Assembly (NCBI GenBank): GCA_019915135.1
Contig: JAHLMK010000004.1
Coordinates: 1,922,001-1,986,000 of the forward strand
Reading direction: 5' to 3'
Source of the DNA: Strobilurus pachycystidiatus
Lineage: Eukaryota; Basidiomycota; Agaricomycetes; Agaricales; Physalacriaceae
DNA: 64,000 nt
Below are positions 42,627-54,287 of this stretch, one piece after another. A program made the translations under genes and the position numbers. Below the pieces are notes generated by a model, which saw only the letters and a program-made list of their open reading frames with translations, searched no databases and was not told where the DNA came from. The stretch's first letter is position 1. Every line of letters begins with the position of its first letter.

Positions 42627-45600
42627 ATGGACGAAAGCAAGTCGCTCGAGGCGCTTGCGAATCTGCTCAACTTGATCTCGGAAAACCCACTGGACATTGC
42701 GCTCCATGCTCAGCATATCCGCTTGGCGCAGTCCCTTCCGGGCATGGACGCCGAGGTCCAGTCCGCCATCGAAATGTTCACGAGCTTCTACGCTGCCGGC
42801 GACGACGTTTGGCTCGAATTGATCAAGATAAAGCGGAACTCGGTGGACTTGGATACCGCGGAGGGGGTCAACGAGGTGTTGGCGCTGTACGAACGCGCGG
42901 AGAATGATTATTTGTGTGCGTGATTTCGTTACCCATTTATGGACAGCAGTCGAACATCTCTGCAGCAATTCTCTTGCTCAAAAGCCACGTCGAATTTCTA
43001 CTGGAAGGATACAACAAGTATGCCAGCGAGGAGCAATCAAAGCCGCAGGATCTGGAGGACCTCTTCACGCCAGAGTGGACGCGCACATCTTTGGCGGAAG
43101 TCACCAAGAAAAGTACGCTCCACATAGCGAAGGTGCGTCGCTTTCATGGACATGCATGACTTGTGCCATAATACGGCGCATAGAGTCACGAAGTCTGGGA
43201 CCTGCAGCGGGATTGGGAGCTCGAACGATTGGAGAATAGCTCCGGGGAAGACAGGTACGCTGGGACACCATTCCTTTATTGCCATAGTTCTGACAAGTTA
43301 CAAGGGCGAACACCGTGGAATGGTTGACTGTCATACTACTGGAAAGACTCAAGCAACCTCATGCTAGTACGATAACCGCCTCTTCTTGTCTGTATCGACG
43401 CTCAACCGCCACGCAGACTCCGACGAAACCTTTCAGACATACTCTTCCTTCACCACTAACCACAAGCCACCCGCGGAGTACGAAAAACTTCTTATTGACG
43501 CGTCCAAATCTCGCTCACACGCAGTCAAGTCCTTTTCCCGGCGAGATGTTATGGAGGACACGCTAGTATGGTTCTACCGACCTTTCTATGAACGCTTTTT
43601 TGACTTACTCTTCTAGACCAAATCCGGGTTCTCGTTGGACGCTTATGCGAACTATTTGGCTTGGGAAAGCCGCTCGAAGTATCCAGATCTAGTCGCGACG
43701 AGTGGTCTATTCGAGCGTGCTATCGCGGAGGCTGCTAAGCGGAGATTTGAGGGACAGGCCGATGCAGAGACCTATCTGCGCTCATTTTGGGCATCGTATT
43801 GTGACGCCGCTGTAAGTGCCCTCTTATGTCGTTTTGTATCGTCGGTCTCATCGTGCGCAGCGAAATCTGTCCGACGCTGTCGAGACTGAGTTGGAGGTGC
43901 TGAAGAGAGCTATCAGGAGTGTACCATCGTCAGGTGAAGTTTGGGCCCGGTATATTCGGTTGATTGTAAGATGGTTCATATGGTTCAAGATTGACCTGAC
44001 CTTCGTGTACACAGGAACGGTCTTCGGCGGATGGTGTCGAGGATACTGCGTCTGCTATTGCAGGTAAGAGTCTTTCTATCGCTGTTCTCATCCTGCTCAG
44101 TCGAGAATATAGACTTGTATGACACTGCCATGGGCGCTGCCTTCTCAAACTCCCCTGAGATTGAACAGATAATACCTCTTGTACTGGCTCGTGCTGGATA
44201 TGAGAAACGTCGAATCGAAGCAGAAGAAGGCGGTAGGTCACTCCTTGCTTCTGTTCATGCAGACTCTTTTAACTGAATTTCTCCAGACGAGGAGACATTC
44301 GCTACCTTGATCGTGGTTGTGGAAAGTGCCATTGAACTCATCCATAAAGGTTTGTGCTACTTTTTAGGACTTCGGCGTGCGTTTGACGTACAACTCGTAG
44401 TCCCCGCCGGAGACCAATGGTTCAGACTCGAGAAATACCTGGCCGAAGTCGTAAGTTCAGGTGTGCATATTCTCGACACCACCTAACTCGTACGTAGTAT
44501 CGATCCGCCGGACTCACGGACAGCGTAGTAGGATTATGGGAGGCGGCAGTCAAGCATTATAAGAATAGCTATAGCGCACTGACCTTGTACACTGACTCCC
44601 TGGCGTACGTCATGTACTACTTCTTGCCTGAGACTCTTGCTGACCTTGTACAGGAAAGCGGAACGAGTCGACGACGCGCGCAACGTTTTCATCACTAGCC
44701 ACCGCAAGCAGCTCGACTGGCCGGAAGGCGTGTGGGATGCCTGGCTTGCTTTTGAGCATCTGCATGGCTCTGTGGACGATATCAATTCCGCCATCGACCA
44801 AATTGAGAAGGCGCGCGTTCAGCTGAATGCGAAACGGGCGAGGGTCAGCTGGATGACTTATAATATTTGATGCTGGCCGCTGATTCGTATTGCAGGATGC
44901 TGCCAAGACGCAATATCAATACGCTCAAGTCGCCGCAGAAGAGAGTACTACTGTCCCCGTCACAGAGGCGCCTATCCCAGTGCCACAGGATACTGCTATG
45001 CAGGTTGATAAAGAGCCACCTGTTGCTACGGAGAGAGGCACTAAGCGCCGTGCGGAGGACGTAGAACCGGAGGCTGCGCCGAAGAGGCAGAAGACGTCTG
45101 AAGACGCTGCCACCTTGAAGCGGTCAGTGTTTTTAGGAGAACCAGGGATGCATGCTCAACGCTATCCACAGGGATCGAGAGAACTGCACCGTATTCGTTG
45201 CCGACATGTCTTCGGACGTCACAGAGACTGACCTTGCTGATCTCTTCAAAGATGTAAGTTCTGATTGACGATTCTCTTGGTCTTTTTTGAGACTTTACAG
45301 TGCGGTAAGATACGCGAAGTCAAAATCACTTCATTCCAGAATGGGTTGGTGGCGACCGTGGAGTTCATGGAACGTGTACGTCTTGTCTCGACTTACTTGA
45401 TTTCAAGTGCTTTCTTCCTGACTATTGACGTCGTTCCAGGACAGTGTCCCGCAAGGTCTTACAAAAGATAAGAAGCGTATACACGGCCAGGAGGTGTCGG
45501 TTCATCTTGCATGGAAGTCTACGTTGTATGTCACCAACTTCCCGGAGGAGGCTGACGACGCGTACATTCGTGATTTATTCAAAAAGGTTTGCTTCACAGT

Positions 45601-46854
45601 GTGATAAATTGTTCGTAATGACGTCTAATGGGAGCCATCGCAGTACGGAACAATCTTTGACGTGCGCTGGCCAAGCAAGAAGTTCAAGAATAGCCGGAGG
45701 TTTTGTTACGTCCAGTATACATCTCCAGTGAGGGCATCAATGACTATAGACTCGACATTGTGGCACTGACTTGCGCTTATAGATCTCCGCGGAGCATGCA
45801 CTGGAATTGCACAACAAGGAGCTTCAGCCTGGGCTGTCACTCAGTGTGCTGGTCTCAAATCCCGAACGTAAGAAGGGGCGAACAGATCAGGACGCGGATC
45901 AGCGAGAGATATACGTTGCTGGCCTGCCGAGGTTGACCACAAGTGACGACCTGCGCAAGCTCTTCCAGGAGGTAATAGCACTATCTTTTGGACAGTTCAA
46001 ACTGAATGCTGATGATCGATCAGTATGGCTCTCTCAAGGACGTGAGAGTGGGTACAGATAAAGACGGGCGCTGTAAAGGTTTCGCCTTTGTCGAGTTCGA
46101 CACACCAGTAAATATCGTTTCATTTGGCCTGAAGTTTTCAGAGCTCAATAATTCGCGTAGGAAAGTGCTTTGTCTGCTCTCAAGGCTAACAACATTGAGT
46201 TCAAATCGCGACGTCTGGCTGTCACCATCTCTGATCCACGCGCCAAACGCACACGGTAAGGATCAACCCATCTCTATATCATACAAAATGTTGAACAGAT
46301 TCAGGAATGCCCCCGACACTGGCTTCGGTCAACGGGCTGACACTCGAAATCGCTCCGTCCGTGTTAAAAACCTTCCACCCAATACTGAGACACAAGAGGG
46401 TTTATTGCAACAAGCGTTGCAGAAGATAGCCAACGTGAAGCGCGTCGAGATCATTGGCAACACATGCGAGGCCTTGGTTGAGCTCGTCAACGCAGCTGTG
46501 AGCTTTACGTCTTTCTACCCTCTGGTCCTTGCAGTACTCATAACTTGACTTGTGTATCAGGAAGCGGGAAAGCTCCTGCTTAGTGCGGAACCCATGATGT
46601 TCGGTGGAAACAGACTCCAAGTGCTCGAAGAGACGGCTCTTCCGGGAACCGCATCCCGAGACACCAGCAAATTTGTCCCTCGTACGGCGGCGTCTAAACC
46701 TCGAGCGGGCTTGGGTTTGAAGAAACGTGTGGCTATCGGTTCTACATCTTCAGTGACTGCTCAGCAACCTAGCGGTCAGAAGCCCCAGGCGGTTCCAGCG
46801 TCGACTTCAACAAGCACAAAGGGACAGAATGACTTTAGGAATATGCTGAAATGA
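42627..46854 (+). CDS. U4/U6 snRNP recycling factor, SART3/Prp24-like
   Basis: Reanneals U4 and U6 snRNAs after splicing. About 17 introns. The N-terminal half has HAT (half-TPR) repeats: IALHAQHIRLAQSLPGMDAE, WLELIKIKRNSVD, TKSGFSLDAYANYLAWESRS, SGEVWARYIRL and DWPEGVWDAWLAFEHLHGS. A nuclear-signal-like linker follows (TKRRAEDVEPEAAPKRQK). At least three to four RRMs come next: NCTVFVADMSSDVTETDLAD, TLYVTNFPEEADDAYIRDLF, REIYVAGLPRLTTSDDLRKL with GRCKGFAFVEFDT, and RNRSVRVKNLPPNTET. The extreme C-terminus NDFRNMLK matches the Lsm2-8-binding tail of Prp24 and SART3. Metazoan-like HAT plus RRM architecture is retained here, unlike in yeast Prp24. Confidence 0.92.
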
Positions 46855-46937
46855 AGGCACAGGATATTGGGTATACGAGTATGAAGATAGTATGATGCTT
46901 TATACAATATGGACTTGTCATTCATGCGCTGCATGTA

Positions 46938-49273
46938 TCAAAACAATTCGACAGAGTCGTAGACGACGTTCGGGCTCAGGAAATCGTCCCCTGAGCTTCC
47001 GCTGATGATGTTGATGCTGATAGTGTTTTCGGACGCGGTCAGAGTACCATCGGGGATCGTAAAATCGTCTGTTGAAATTGCTTAGCGTCATCTGCTCAAG
47101 CATGAGACTCTGTGACTTACAAACTTGATTCAGTCCACGCCAAGTTCCGCGGGTAACACTATCAAGCAAACCTGAGCAATTGACCACGGCCCGGAAATGT
47201 GTCGTCCTTACCCTCTAGAATCGATCTTCGTAGGTGCTGAGGACAAGTGATTAGATGAACGTGTAGCGGCCCGCCTGAGAAGCCGGAGACGTACCAGCGG
47301 GGGCATCTGACGTCCAGTTGTTGACGGTAATCTGCGGTCGTCCACCTGCAAATGAAGAGGTCGTTCGAATACGGAGCGTCCGTTCGCCTGGGCAAGGGTT
47401 GATGAGATCTTTGGCTAGAGTTGATTATAGGAAGAAGCTCACCGATCTCTGATGACGAGGCTGTCCACGTTATAGTCGTCGGGTTGTTGACCTTGGGAAC
47501 AACAGTATTGTAGGCTATAGAACGGTGAACCAACTTGAGACTTACATCTATGAATTGGGCCATGGGAAAGTCAGATTCAGAGCTGGATCCGACGGTGAAA
47601 GTCACTGGGCCCCAAGAGCTCATTCTGTCATCAGAACTAGACAGCGGATAATCCTCAGCACATGTCAGAGACTCGGTACCAGAACTCACGGATGCATTGA
47701 TTCGATGAGGTCCGCATTGAGGAACTAAAGGGCCTAAATTTCATCTCATGGGGAAAGGAACAATTAACTGACCCCAGCTGGCGTGCCATCGACAGTTCCG
47801 ATGCTCCAAATGGTATTCGGAGTGTTTAATGAAGAGGCCAGGGTAAGGGTGGCGGCATTTCCCCCAGTAATAGTCACACTGCCGGTGGCAGCTTCGAGTT
47901 CTCCTTGGTAGAGGGTGGCCGTGTATGTACCCGGCTTCATAGAGTCCCTGCTAAAGGAGCCGCTGTACCACGCGATGAGTGGATACTGCATGATATCACG
48001 AGGCCAGAGAAAGAAGGTGTTTACCTGGATGCAGACGTCCAGTACTGGGCAACATCATTCTTGATCGTACCAAGTCAGCGGGTGCTCGCAATGAAGGAAT
48101 GATAAGGAACGTACCGCAAAGCCGATAGTCACATCGAGGCCATTGAGAGTACCTGAACATGTGCCAGACACGGAGCCACGGTCAGATGCTGGGACATATC
48201 CCTCGAGACCCAAGTCTGCCAAGAAGCTCATGTCGAGATTTCCAGACGGGGCAGTACCACCTGTAAATGCAAGCGCGTACCTACATATTCGGACACTGAG
48301 CTAAAGTCAAAAGGAATGCCACCGTTGTGCCTTACGGTCCAAAAAAACCCGTGCGATACGACTCTGTCTGCTCGTGGTTAGAGTTCATATAGAAGTAAAC
48401 TTCCTGCTGAGCGGAGCCTTGATTACCGATATCTAACCTCAAAATCAGATAGATTCCTTGGAGCCGACGGAAAAACTTTTGAGCAATACTAACCACGAAA
48501 GAAAGGACCACCAGACGAAGTCTCGTATCCAACGCCGGGGATGATCACGTATGCGCCAACGCCATTGCCGGTGACCCCGTGGACTTGATCTTCTATGAAG
48601 CGGACCTGTTCAATGTCAAAAAGGCGCGTCGAGGTTGAGCCATTGTTGTTGGATGCGTACACTCGAGTAAAACTTGGATCTGGTCTGCCCGTCGACCAAA
48701 AACACGTCAGAACCTTCAATGGCGGTTCCTCCTTCCACGTCAGACTCCGGGTGTCCATTAGGCAATGCCTCTTTGTTCAAGCGCGCAATGAAGCGCAACT
48801 CCCCGACCGTTGGTTCCGCCGAGGCATATGTACCGATGTAAAGCGTGTCTTCGCCAGACCGAACGATGTAGTAATGACTCTAATACCTTTATTCAGCAAC
48901 ACGGAATTGGAACTCGAAGCGCGTTCGAACTCACGATCGTGTCAGTTGAAATCGTGACGACACCGATATCGTTGTCGACAGTCGACGAGACAGTCGCCGA
49001 GCCGAGTCCAGAGCTAAGTTGCGTGAATTTCGAGGAATCTTGCAGTTCGGTGCCGTCATAGACCAGGGAGATGATGTCCCCGTTACTGGTATTGACTTCA
49101 ATGAAAAAGCAGTGTCAAGCTCGTTACGCGCAAGGCGAAGGAACGTTATGCTCACTGGTCACTACGAGTTTACTGCCCGCATCCACGACCATGTTGCTCC
49201 CCGAGGTGCTGATACCAAAGGAGGCGAGTGCCGTATGGGCAAAGGTCAACACTGCTAGAGCCAACAGCCTCAT
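46938..49273 (-). CDS. Secreted rhamnogalacturonan endolyase (PL4)
   Basis: Pectin-degrading enzyme that cleaves rhamnogalacturonan I by beta-elimination. The signal peptide [17 protein letters not shown] is followed by [20 protein letters not shown]. Then [94 protein letters not shown], the [11 protein letters not shown] stretch and [20 protein letters not shown]. The middle FnIII-like domain reads [20 protein letters not shown], and the C-terminal carbohydrate-binding-like domain ends with [14 protein letters not shown]. The three-domain order is that of PL4. More than ten introns were inferred; the exact edges in the C-terminal third are approximate. Typical of a plant-biomass-degrading lifestyle. 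Confidence 0.9.
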
Positions 49274-49707
49274 ATTGATGTCGATGGCGAAAGGAAGGGA
49301 AAGAATAACGCTCTTATAGTGAGCGTGTGGGAAGAGGAAAAGAGGGAAGTACTATGTATAATCATACAGTGGAGCCGGTTCTTATAGCTACAAGGCCCAG
49401 TCCGCAGCTTGGCGAGAGCAATCACTGAGGCTCGGAGCGGCTGGTTGTCAGAGGTAGTCGAGCGATATGCCAGAGACAAAACATCGATGGGTGAGCCCTA
49501 CAAAAGTTCCAACTGATTTCGGGTAATAACCTACTGAATTAGCCACTGGACCCGCCTCTCAGTCTCTGGACACCAATTCACAACCTCACGACTCACGAGG
49601 CACGACCAGGATTGATGAAGTGAACGGGCCGCGCCACGGACCGCAAAAGCATAATAGCTTATTTCGTCGACGTCACCTGGAATACAACCCCATGTAAAGA
49701 AACTCTT
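49274..49707. other. Intergenic, nothing seen
   Basis: About 430 bases between the lyase start and the 3' end of the GRASP gene; no gene supported. Confidence 0.5.
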
Positions 49708-51267
49708 TCAATCAACGCTTGTGAGGCTGCCGTGCGACGTTCCCGTATCAGATTGTGACAAGCTCGCTTTCTCGTCCAGCGACTCTCTGTCTTCATCTTC
49801 ACTCGATTCCTCGTTACCGGCCGCCGCGAAAGAATGAGAGGGATGCAGTATCACAGGCGTGGATAATGGCGAAGATGACGAGAACGACGCTTGTGGCAGA
49901 CCTGAACCTTTCATACCAGAGTAAATAAATTTTGAGCAGATGAGATATCGTAACGTTCGTGTCTATTCACCATTGATGGTACCGCTCGTAAGGAACGGTC
50001 GCGAAGGAGGTCGAATTGAGGGGGAGGGACTTGGCGTCAGGGCTGGCGTTATAGGTGAGTGAGAGTGGCCACCATCATGGGCATGACTATGACTATGTCC
50101 AGCGTGATGACCATGTTCGTGGCCATGGTCGTGCTCGTGCTCAAGGTCGTGTTCATGATCATGATCATGAGAGGCGTCATTTGAGGAATCGTCCTCCTCT
50201 TCTGGGATTGTAGAGACGAAATTCGAGCCGTGAGCGGACCGCGCGAGAGGGAAGGTGTCTGATGATTCGCCACGAGAGCGCCAGTCTGAGTTGTTGTGGT
50301 AGCGAGGGTCATCGACAGGAACGAAAAGATCTTGATCTTCGTATTCCTCGTGGATATCCGACATCGTGGTTGTCGCGTGGGTAGAAAGCCGCGGAGGTAT
50401 TCTGTGGATGAGACCATAGCTGCCAAGGGATTTAGCGTCCGTTTCTAGGGCACAACGGACAATAATATGCCATACCCAAAAACGCATCCGAGTAGACCGT
50501 TGCCACCCCAATGTCTATTAGGTACGAGGACAACCTCACGGAGCGCACTGGATCGAAACGAAGTCAGGCCTAGGCTTCGCGCACATGAGACGGTAGAGCG
50601 CATACTCAAAGTCATGAGAATAGACATAGACACGGAGAGGTTTATCGACATGCTAGCGGAGACAGATCAGGCGCGAGTCTGAGTCTATCAGCAAAAGCAC
50701 CTACTGCTTCCACCAAATCGTAAAAATCGTTTTCTGCTCCGAGCACGCCGCCAGACCAGCCGGTTATGTAGTCGCCATAGGGAACCAACCCCGCACTTTC
50801 GGCAGGGCTACCTTCAACTACATCAAGGACATGCCAAACATTGTCGAGAGCAAACTCGGGCTCGCATATTCGCATACTAAGACCGAGCAGAGAGGGCTGG
50901 AACTGCGGGTCCGCTGTCTGAGAAGAATTCTGGGACCATGCGCGAGAAGGAGTTATGGGAACGACTGCGTGGCGCAGGTCAGATACGCGTCCAGCAGACC
51001 AAAGGACCAACCTCACGTGCCTCGCGTCTCCTGGTTCTTGCTGTTCCAGACCATGAGATTCAGAGTACGCCCCTCGTGTGCTTCGACTATCCGTTCCAGC
51101 TCGGCGACATCGACAGTGTTCTGGGCGAGGGAGTCGCCGTCGTAGCCAACCACAAAGTCGAAGAAGGGCTCGATGGTCGTGTGCGATGCGGGCGACAGCG
51201 GCGTCACCCGCAGAACGTGTAGGGCGCGCGTCGGCGCTGTTTGGGATGCAGACTGAGATTGGCCCAT
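49708..51267 (-). CDS. GRH1: GRASP/Grh1-like Golgi protein with His-rich tail
   Basis: Peripheral Golgi protein of the GRASP55/65 family, involved in tethering and unconventional secretion. Starts MGQSQSASQ, an N-myristoylation-type Gly-2; a longer frame upstream is ignored for that reason. First PDZ-like domain: LHVLRVTPLSPASHTTIEPF, DFVVGYDGDSL, then VRLVLWSAGR. Second: PQFQPSLLGLSMRICEPEFA, VWHVLDVVEGSPAESAGLVP, YGDYITGWSGGVLGAENDFY, HVDKPLRVYVYS, VVLVPNRHWGGNGLLGCVFG and YGLIHRIPP. The C-terminal SPR region is acidic and Ser-rich and contains a striking run of alternating His and acidic or Ser residues (about 50080-50175). Introns were placed in phase, including ones after LVEA and in the DFD segment. 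Confidence 0.88.
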
Positions 51268-51278
51268 GACGGGTTCAG

Positions 51279-51308
51279 CTAAGTGTAGTGCTGCTAAGTG
51301 TAGTGCTG
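51279..51308. repeat. Two tandem 15-bp units upstream of GRASP
   Basis: CTAAGTGTAGTGCTG occurs twice head to tail, at 51279-51293 and 51294-51308, just upstream of the GRASP ATG (51267, minus strand), in its 5' leader or promoter. Confidence 0.75.
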
Positions 51309-51614
51309 ACGTGTTACATATGAGTACAAACTGGCCATTTCTGGCTGCTTTTAGTGTAAAAGTGTCAGCGATGCCGTGGATTGGTCCTTCGCAGGCCCCA
51401 AATCCGGCCGCACAGCGTGTGAACGCACCATCACAGGGAAATTTTTCCGCATTGACCAGGAGGCGCGTCGGAATCCCATAAGTTCGTCTGGAAGCGCGTT
51501 TTGCGGCGGGATTTGCACCGGAGAAAGAAGAAACTGGGGCTTGCGGCATGCGGTCTGTCTTTGCCCTTCAAATCTTCCATGAGCTTCGTGTCTAACTTGG
51601 CAGCCAGGTAACTT

Positions 51615-53852
51615 ATGTTTTTCTGCCGTCGACTGCTGTCCCATCCTTCCGCCTGTCCCGAGCTCCGGCCAATTAGAAACTTCTACTACTCTGCGACGCG
51701 CTACAGCCCTCCTGGGGTCAATGGCTCACACATCCCACTAACTCACCACTCGGCACCCGCTACGCAATCTGCATCGCGCTCACAACTACCACACGTAGAC
51801 GCAACGCAGTCGGCATACGATGTTCTACGGAAGGCGCCCCGCGGAACCAACCAACTCCCATCTCCCGAACTCTCCAACCTCATTTGGTCGGCCACGACGC
51901 CGGAACAGCTTAGGCTCGTCATGTCCTACGTGCTACAACGCACCCTTGCCGATGATGACCAGGTATTCCTACTTAAAGGGCTCGTTCAATCGCCACAATA
52001 CCATAATCTGCACCGTACAGAACAGCTCCAACTCGTCGAGGTGCTGGGGCAGTGTAACGGCTGGAAATCATTATCATCCCACTCATTCCATCGTCTAATG
52101 GAGTCGGTCCTGCGTCTGAATTGCACTGGGGACATCAATGTCGCGTTTCTCGAACTCTTACTCCCCGAATTCTGCAAACGCTTCGATCGAATCCTCCCAC
52201 TCTTTCCCAATGTCCACCGCAAGCCTCCGTCTCTTGTCCGCTCCGCTACCATCTACATCCGCGAACTGCTGGCCTGTGGAGCCGACACAAGTGCCATACA
52301 AGTATTCGGGCTTCTTCTCAAAGCCGACTTCGTCGAACCCTTGCCCGCGCTTGTACCTACCGAAGATGCCCGCATCATTCTCCTTCTCTCCCTTGCCCAG
52401 GCGTGCGCGGATCGGCATTGGCGAGACATTAGTCTCTCACTTCTCATCGAAGCACTTGGTGAACCGGAGACCATTCCTCCTCTTATATTCCCCATAATTT
52501 CCAAGGTGGTATTGGACGTCATGCATCTCTGCACGGTCAAGCCACGCTACACCGAGATGCAGCAGTTTCTACGTCTCGTACGTATTCTCCACCCCACACA
52601 TCCCCTTCCCGATGCCGTTGTGCATCGTTTATACTCTGCCGCTCATTCACGCGGACTCGCCGACATAGCCTGCGAGCTCTTTGAGTTCATCAACAGTGCA
52701 CAGGTTGTGGACACACATCGTTATCCCCCACCGCCTCCCGAAGTGTGTCGCTGGCTCCTGGGATCTCTCCAGGTGAAAGCGTCCGCGTCACATTTTTCTC
52801 GCTCGCTGGTCACACAAATTATCGATCACGAAATCCCCCTTCCCGCAGGCGAGCGCGCTGCTGTCATCAAGTTCGCTGCTGTCAATGGCTTTGGACTTGC
52901 CGCTAGAGCTCTATGGTTGCGTTATAGCGAGGGCGAAGACGCTGACTTCGTTACAGGAAGCGCCAGTACAATGGTTAGGATGGTCAGTCTCTTCGCGCAT
53001 GTGGGGTTCAAACACTCTGCCCGAGCATCGGAACGTCTTGCGGATCAAGCGCTCTACAAAGAACGAGCCGCCGATGCTCATGCATTTGCGAACAAGGTTT
53101 TGGACGCGTTCGAAAGTGTCCACCACCCAATCGCCGACGCTCCTCACGGAGTGCTGACGAGCTTTGCTCGGGCCTGCTTCGTGGTAGGCAGGCAAACCGA
53201 AGGCTTTGGCGTTTACGCTTTGCTCTCCGAACGCAAAATCACACCCGATTTCCATGACATCAGCGTGATTCTAAAGGCCCTTGCAGAGCGCAGTCCCCGC
53301 AGAGCAGCGAGGATGCTTGACCAGATCGTCGACAAAGGCTTTGCGCCGCCGGGAGAGCTCATTGGAACGGTCATGCATCACGCCCTTGAGCAAAAGGATA
53401 TCGTTGTCGTCTATGACCTTATGCGCAAGGTCGATGATCTGGGTATCACCCTAACGCCTAAAACCTTGGTCGCCATCATGCGCTCGAGTGCTTTGGCGGC
53501 GGCTGACGAGCATGACCACGATCTTCGAACTGCAAAGTTCATGGGTATATTCGGTGCCATCAAAAAGATGAAGAGGACAGGCGAAACGATGTCTCCGCAC
53601 CTGGGAGTGTTTCTCGCGTACACAGCGTTGAAGGCGGAGCGACCGGTCATTGCTTTCCGCTTTTGGTCTCACATCGTGAATCCTTCTGTCGAGTGGAACG
53701 ACAGAGCACACATCGAGTTCAGGAGTACCCTCGGCAAAGCCATTCGTATCCAGCATAGACAAGGACAAGTCTCCAGCCGTCGGGAAGAGTTTATCCTCCG
53801 AAGGCTCGACCGCTGGAACGGTAGTCGCATCGCGAACAAGCCTCGGGGTTGA
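51615..53852 (+). CDS. Probable mitochondrial PPR-like protein
   Basis: Single exon, 745 residues. The N-terminus MFFCRRLLSHPSACPELRPI, then NFYYSATRYSPPG, is basic and hydroxylated like a mitochondrial targeting sequence. The body is almost entirely helical and repetitive in character, with segments such as EGFGVYALLSERKITPDFHD, ISVILKALAERSPRRAARML and KDIVVVYDLMRKVDDLGITL, spaced like pentatricopeptide repeats (about 35 residues). The C-terminus is basic (REEFILRRLDRWNGSRIANK). Presumed role is organellar RNA processing or translation. Repeat boundaries are degenerate, so the PPR assignment is an inference. The frame is open throughout with no introns, unlike its neighbours. Confidence 0.75.
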   Translation: MFFCRRLLSHPSACPELRPIRNFYYSATRYSPPGVNGSHIPLTHHSAPATQSASRSQLPHVDATQSAYDVLRKAPRGTNQLPSPELSNLIWSATTPEQLRLVMSYVLQRTLADDDQVFLLKGLVQSPQYHNLHRTEQLQLVEVLGQCNGWKSLSSHSFHRLMESVLRLNCTGDINVAFLELLLPEFCKRFDRILPLFPNVHRKPPSLVRSATIYIRELLACGADTSAIQVFGLLLKADFVEPLPALVPTEDARIILLLSLAQACADRHWRDISLSLLIEALGEPETIPPLIFPIISKVVLDVMHLCTVKPRYTEMQQFLRLVRILHPTHPLPDAVVHRLYSAAHSRGLADIACELFEFINSAQVVDTHRYPPPPPEVCRWLLGSLQVKASASHFSRSLVTQIIDHEIPLPAGERAAVIKFAAVNGFGLAARALWLRYSEGEDADFVTGSASTMVRMVSLFAHVGFKHSARASERLADQALYKERAADAHAFANKVLDAFESVHHPIADAPHGVLTSFARACFVVGRQTEGFGVYALLSERKITPDFHDISVILKALAERSPRRAARMLDQIVDKGFAPPGELIGTVMHHALEQKDIVVVYDLMRKVDDLGITLTPKTLVAIMRSSALAAADEHDHDLRTAKFMGIFGAIKKMKRTGETMSPHLGVFLAYTALKAERPVIAFRFWSHIVNPSVEWNDRAHIEFRSTLGKAIRIQHRQGQVSSRREEFILRRLDRWNGSRIANKPRG

Positions 53853-54287
53853 CTCCTCTGACGTCTAGGAAACCGGGTGTAATGGGTACCAGTAGCGGGT
53901 GGGCCGGAGGTTTGGCTCGCAAAGTTACTGACCACGTGGGTTAGAGTGGTCACCCGGGACGGGGAGTAGAGTCCATCGAGATGGAAAGGGAGGGTGTTAT
54001 TCGACCGTGAATGCCCAAAAGGATCATGAGGATTAACCGGAGATAGGCCGGCCCTCAATATTCGACCGGGGTTTGAAGCGTTGGCTCGGGGACCCCGTGA
54101 TGCAGGTATCTGTAGTAGACCGTATGGCAACCGAAGATATGTAAATTGACTCGATTTGGGTTGCAGATGGAATCTGATATACTGAACGAGAAGACTCATA
54201 AAAGCGTCCGAGTAAACATAGTGCTACACGGGTGGTTTAAATAATACCCCTCTTCCATCCCCACTTGTTCCCATACTGCTCACCGAC
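53853..54287. other. Intergenic region before the Zn2Cys6 gene
   Basis: About 430 bases without a gene. A TATA-like TTTAAATAATA lies near 54237, about 50 bases before the next ATG. Confidence 0.45.

Noticed and set aside
51268..51549. Upstream extension of the GRASP frame (frame open to 51549)
   Set aside because: It would bury the conserved myristoylation start MGQSQS and includes the 15-bp tandem repeat; the internal ATG fits the family.
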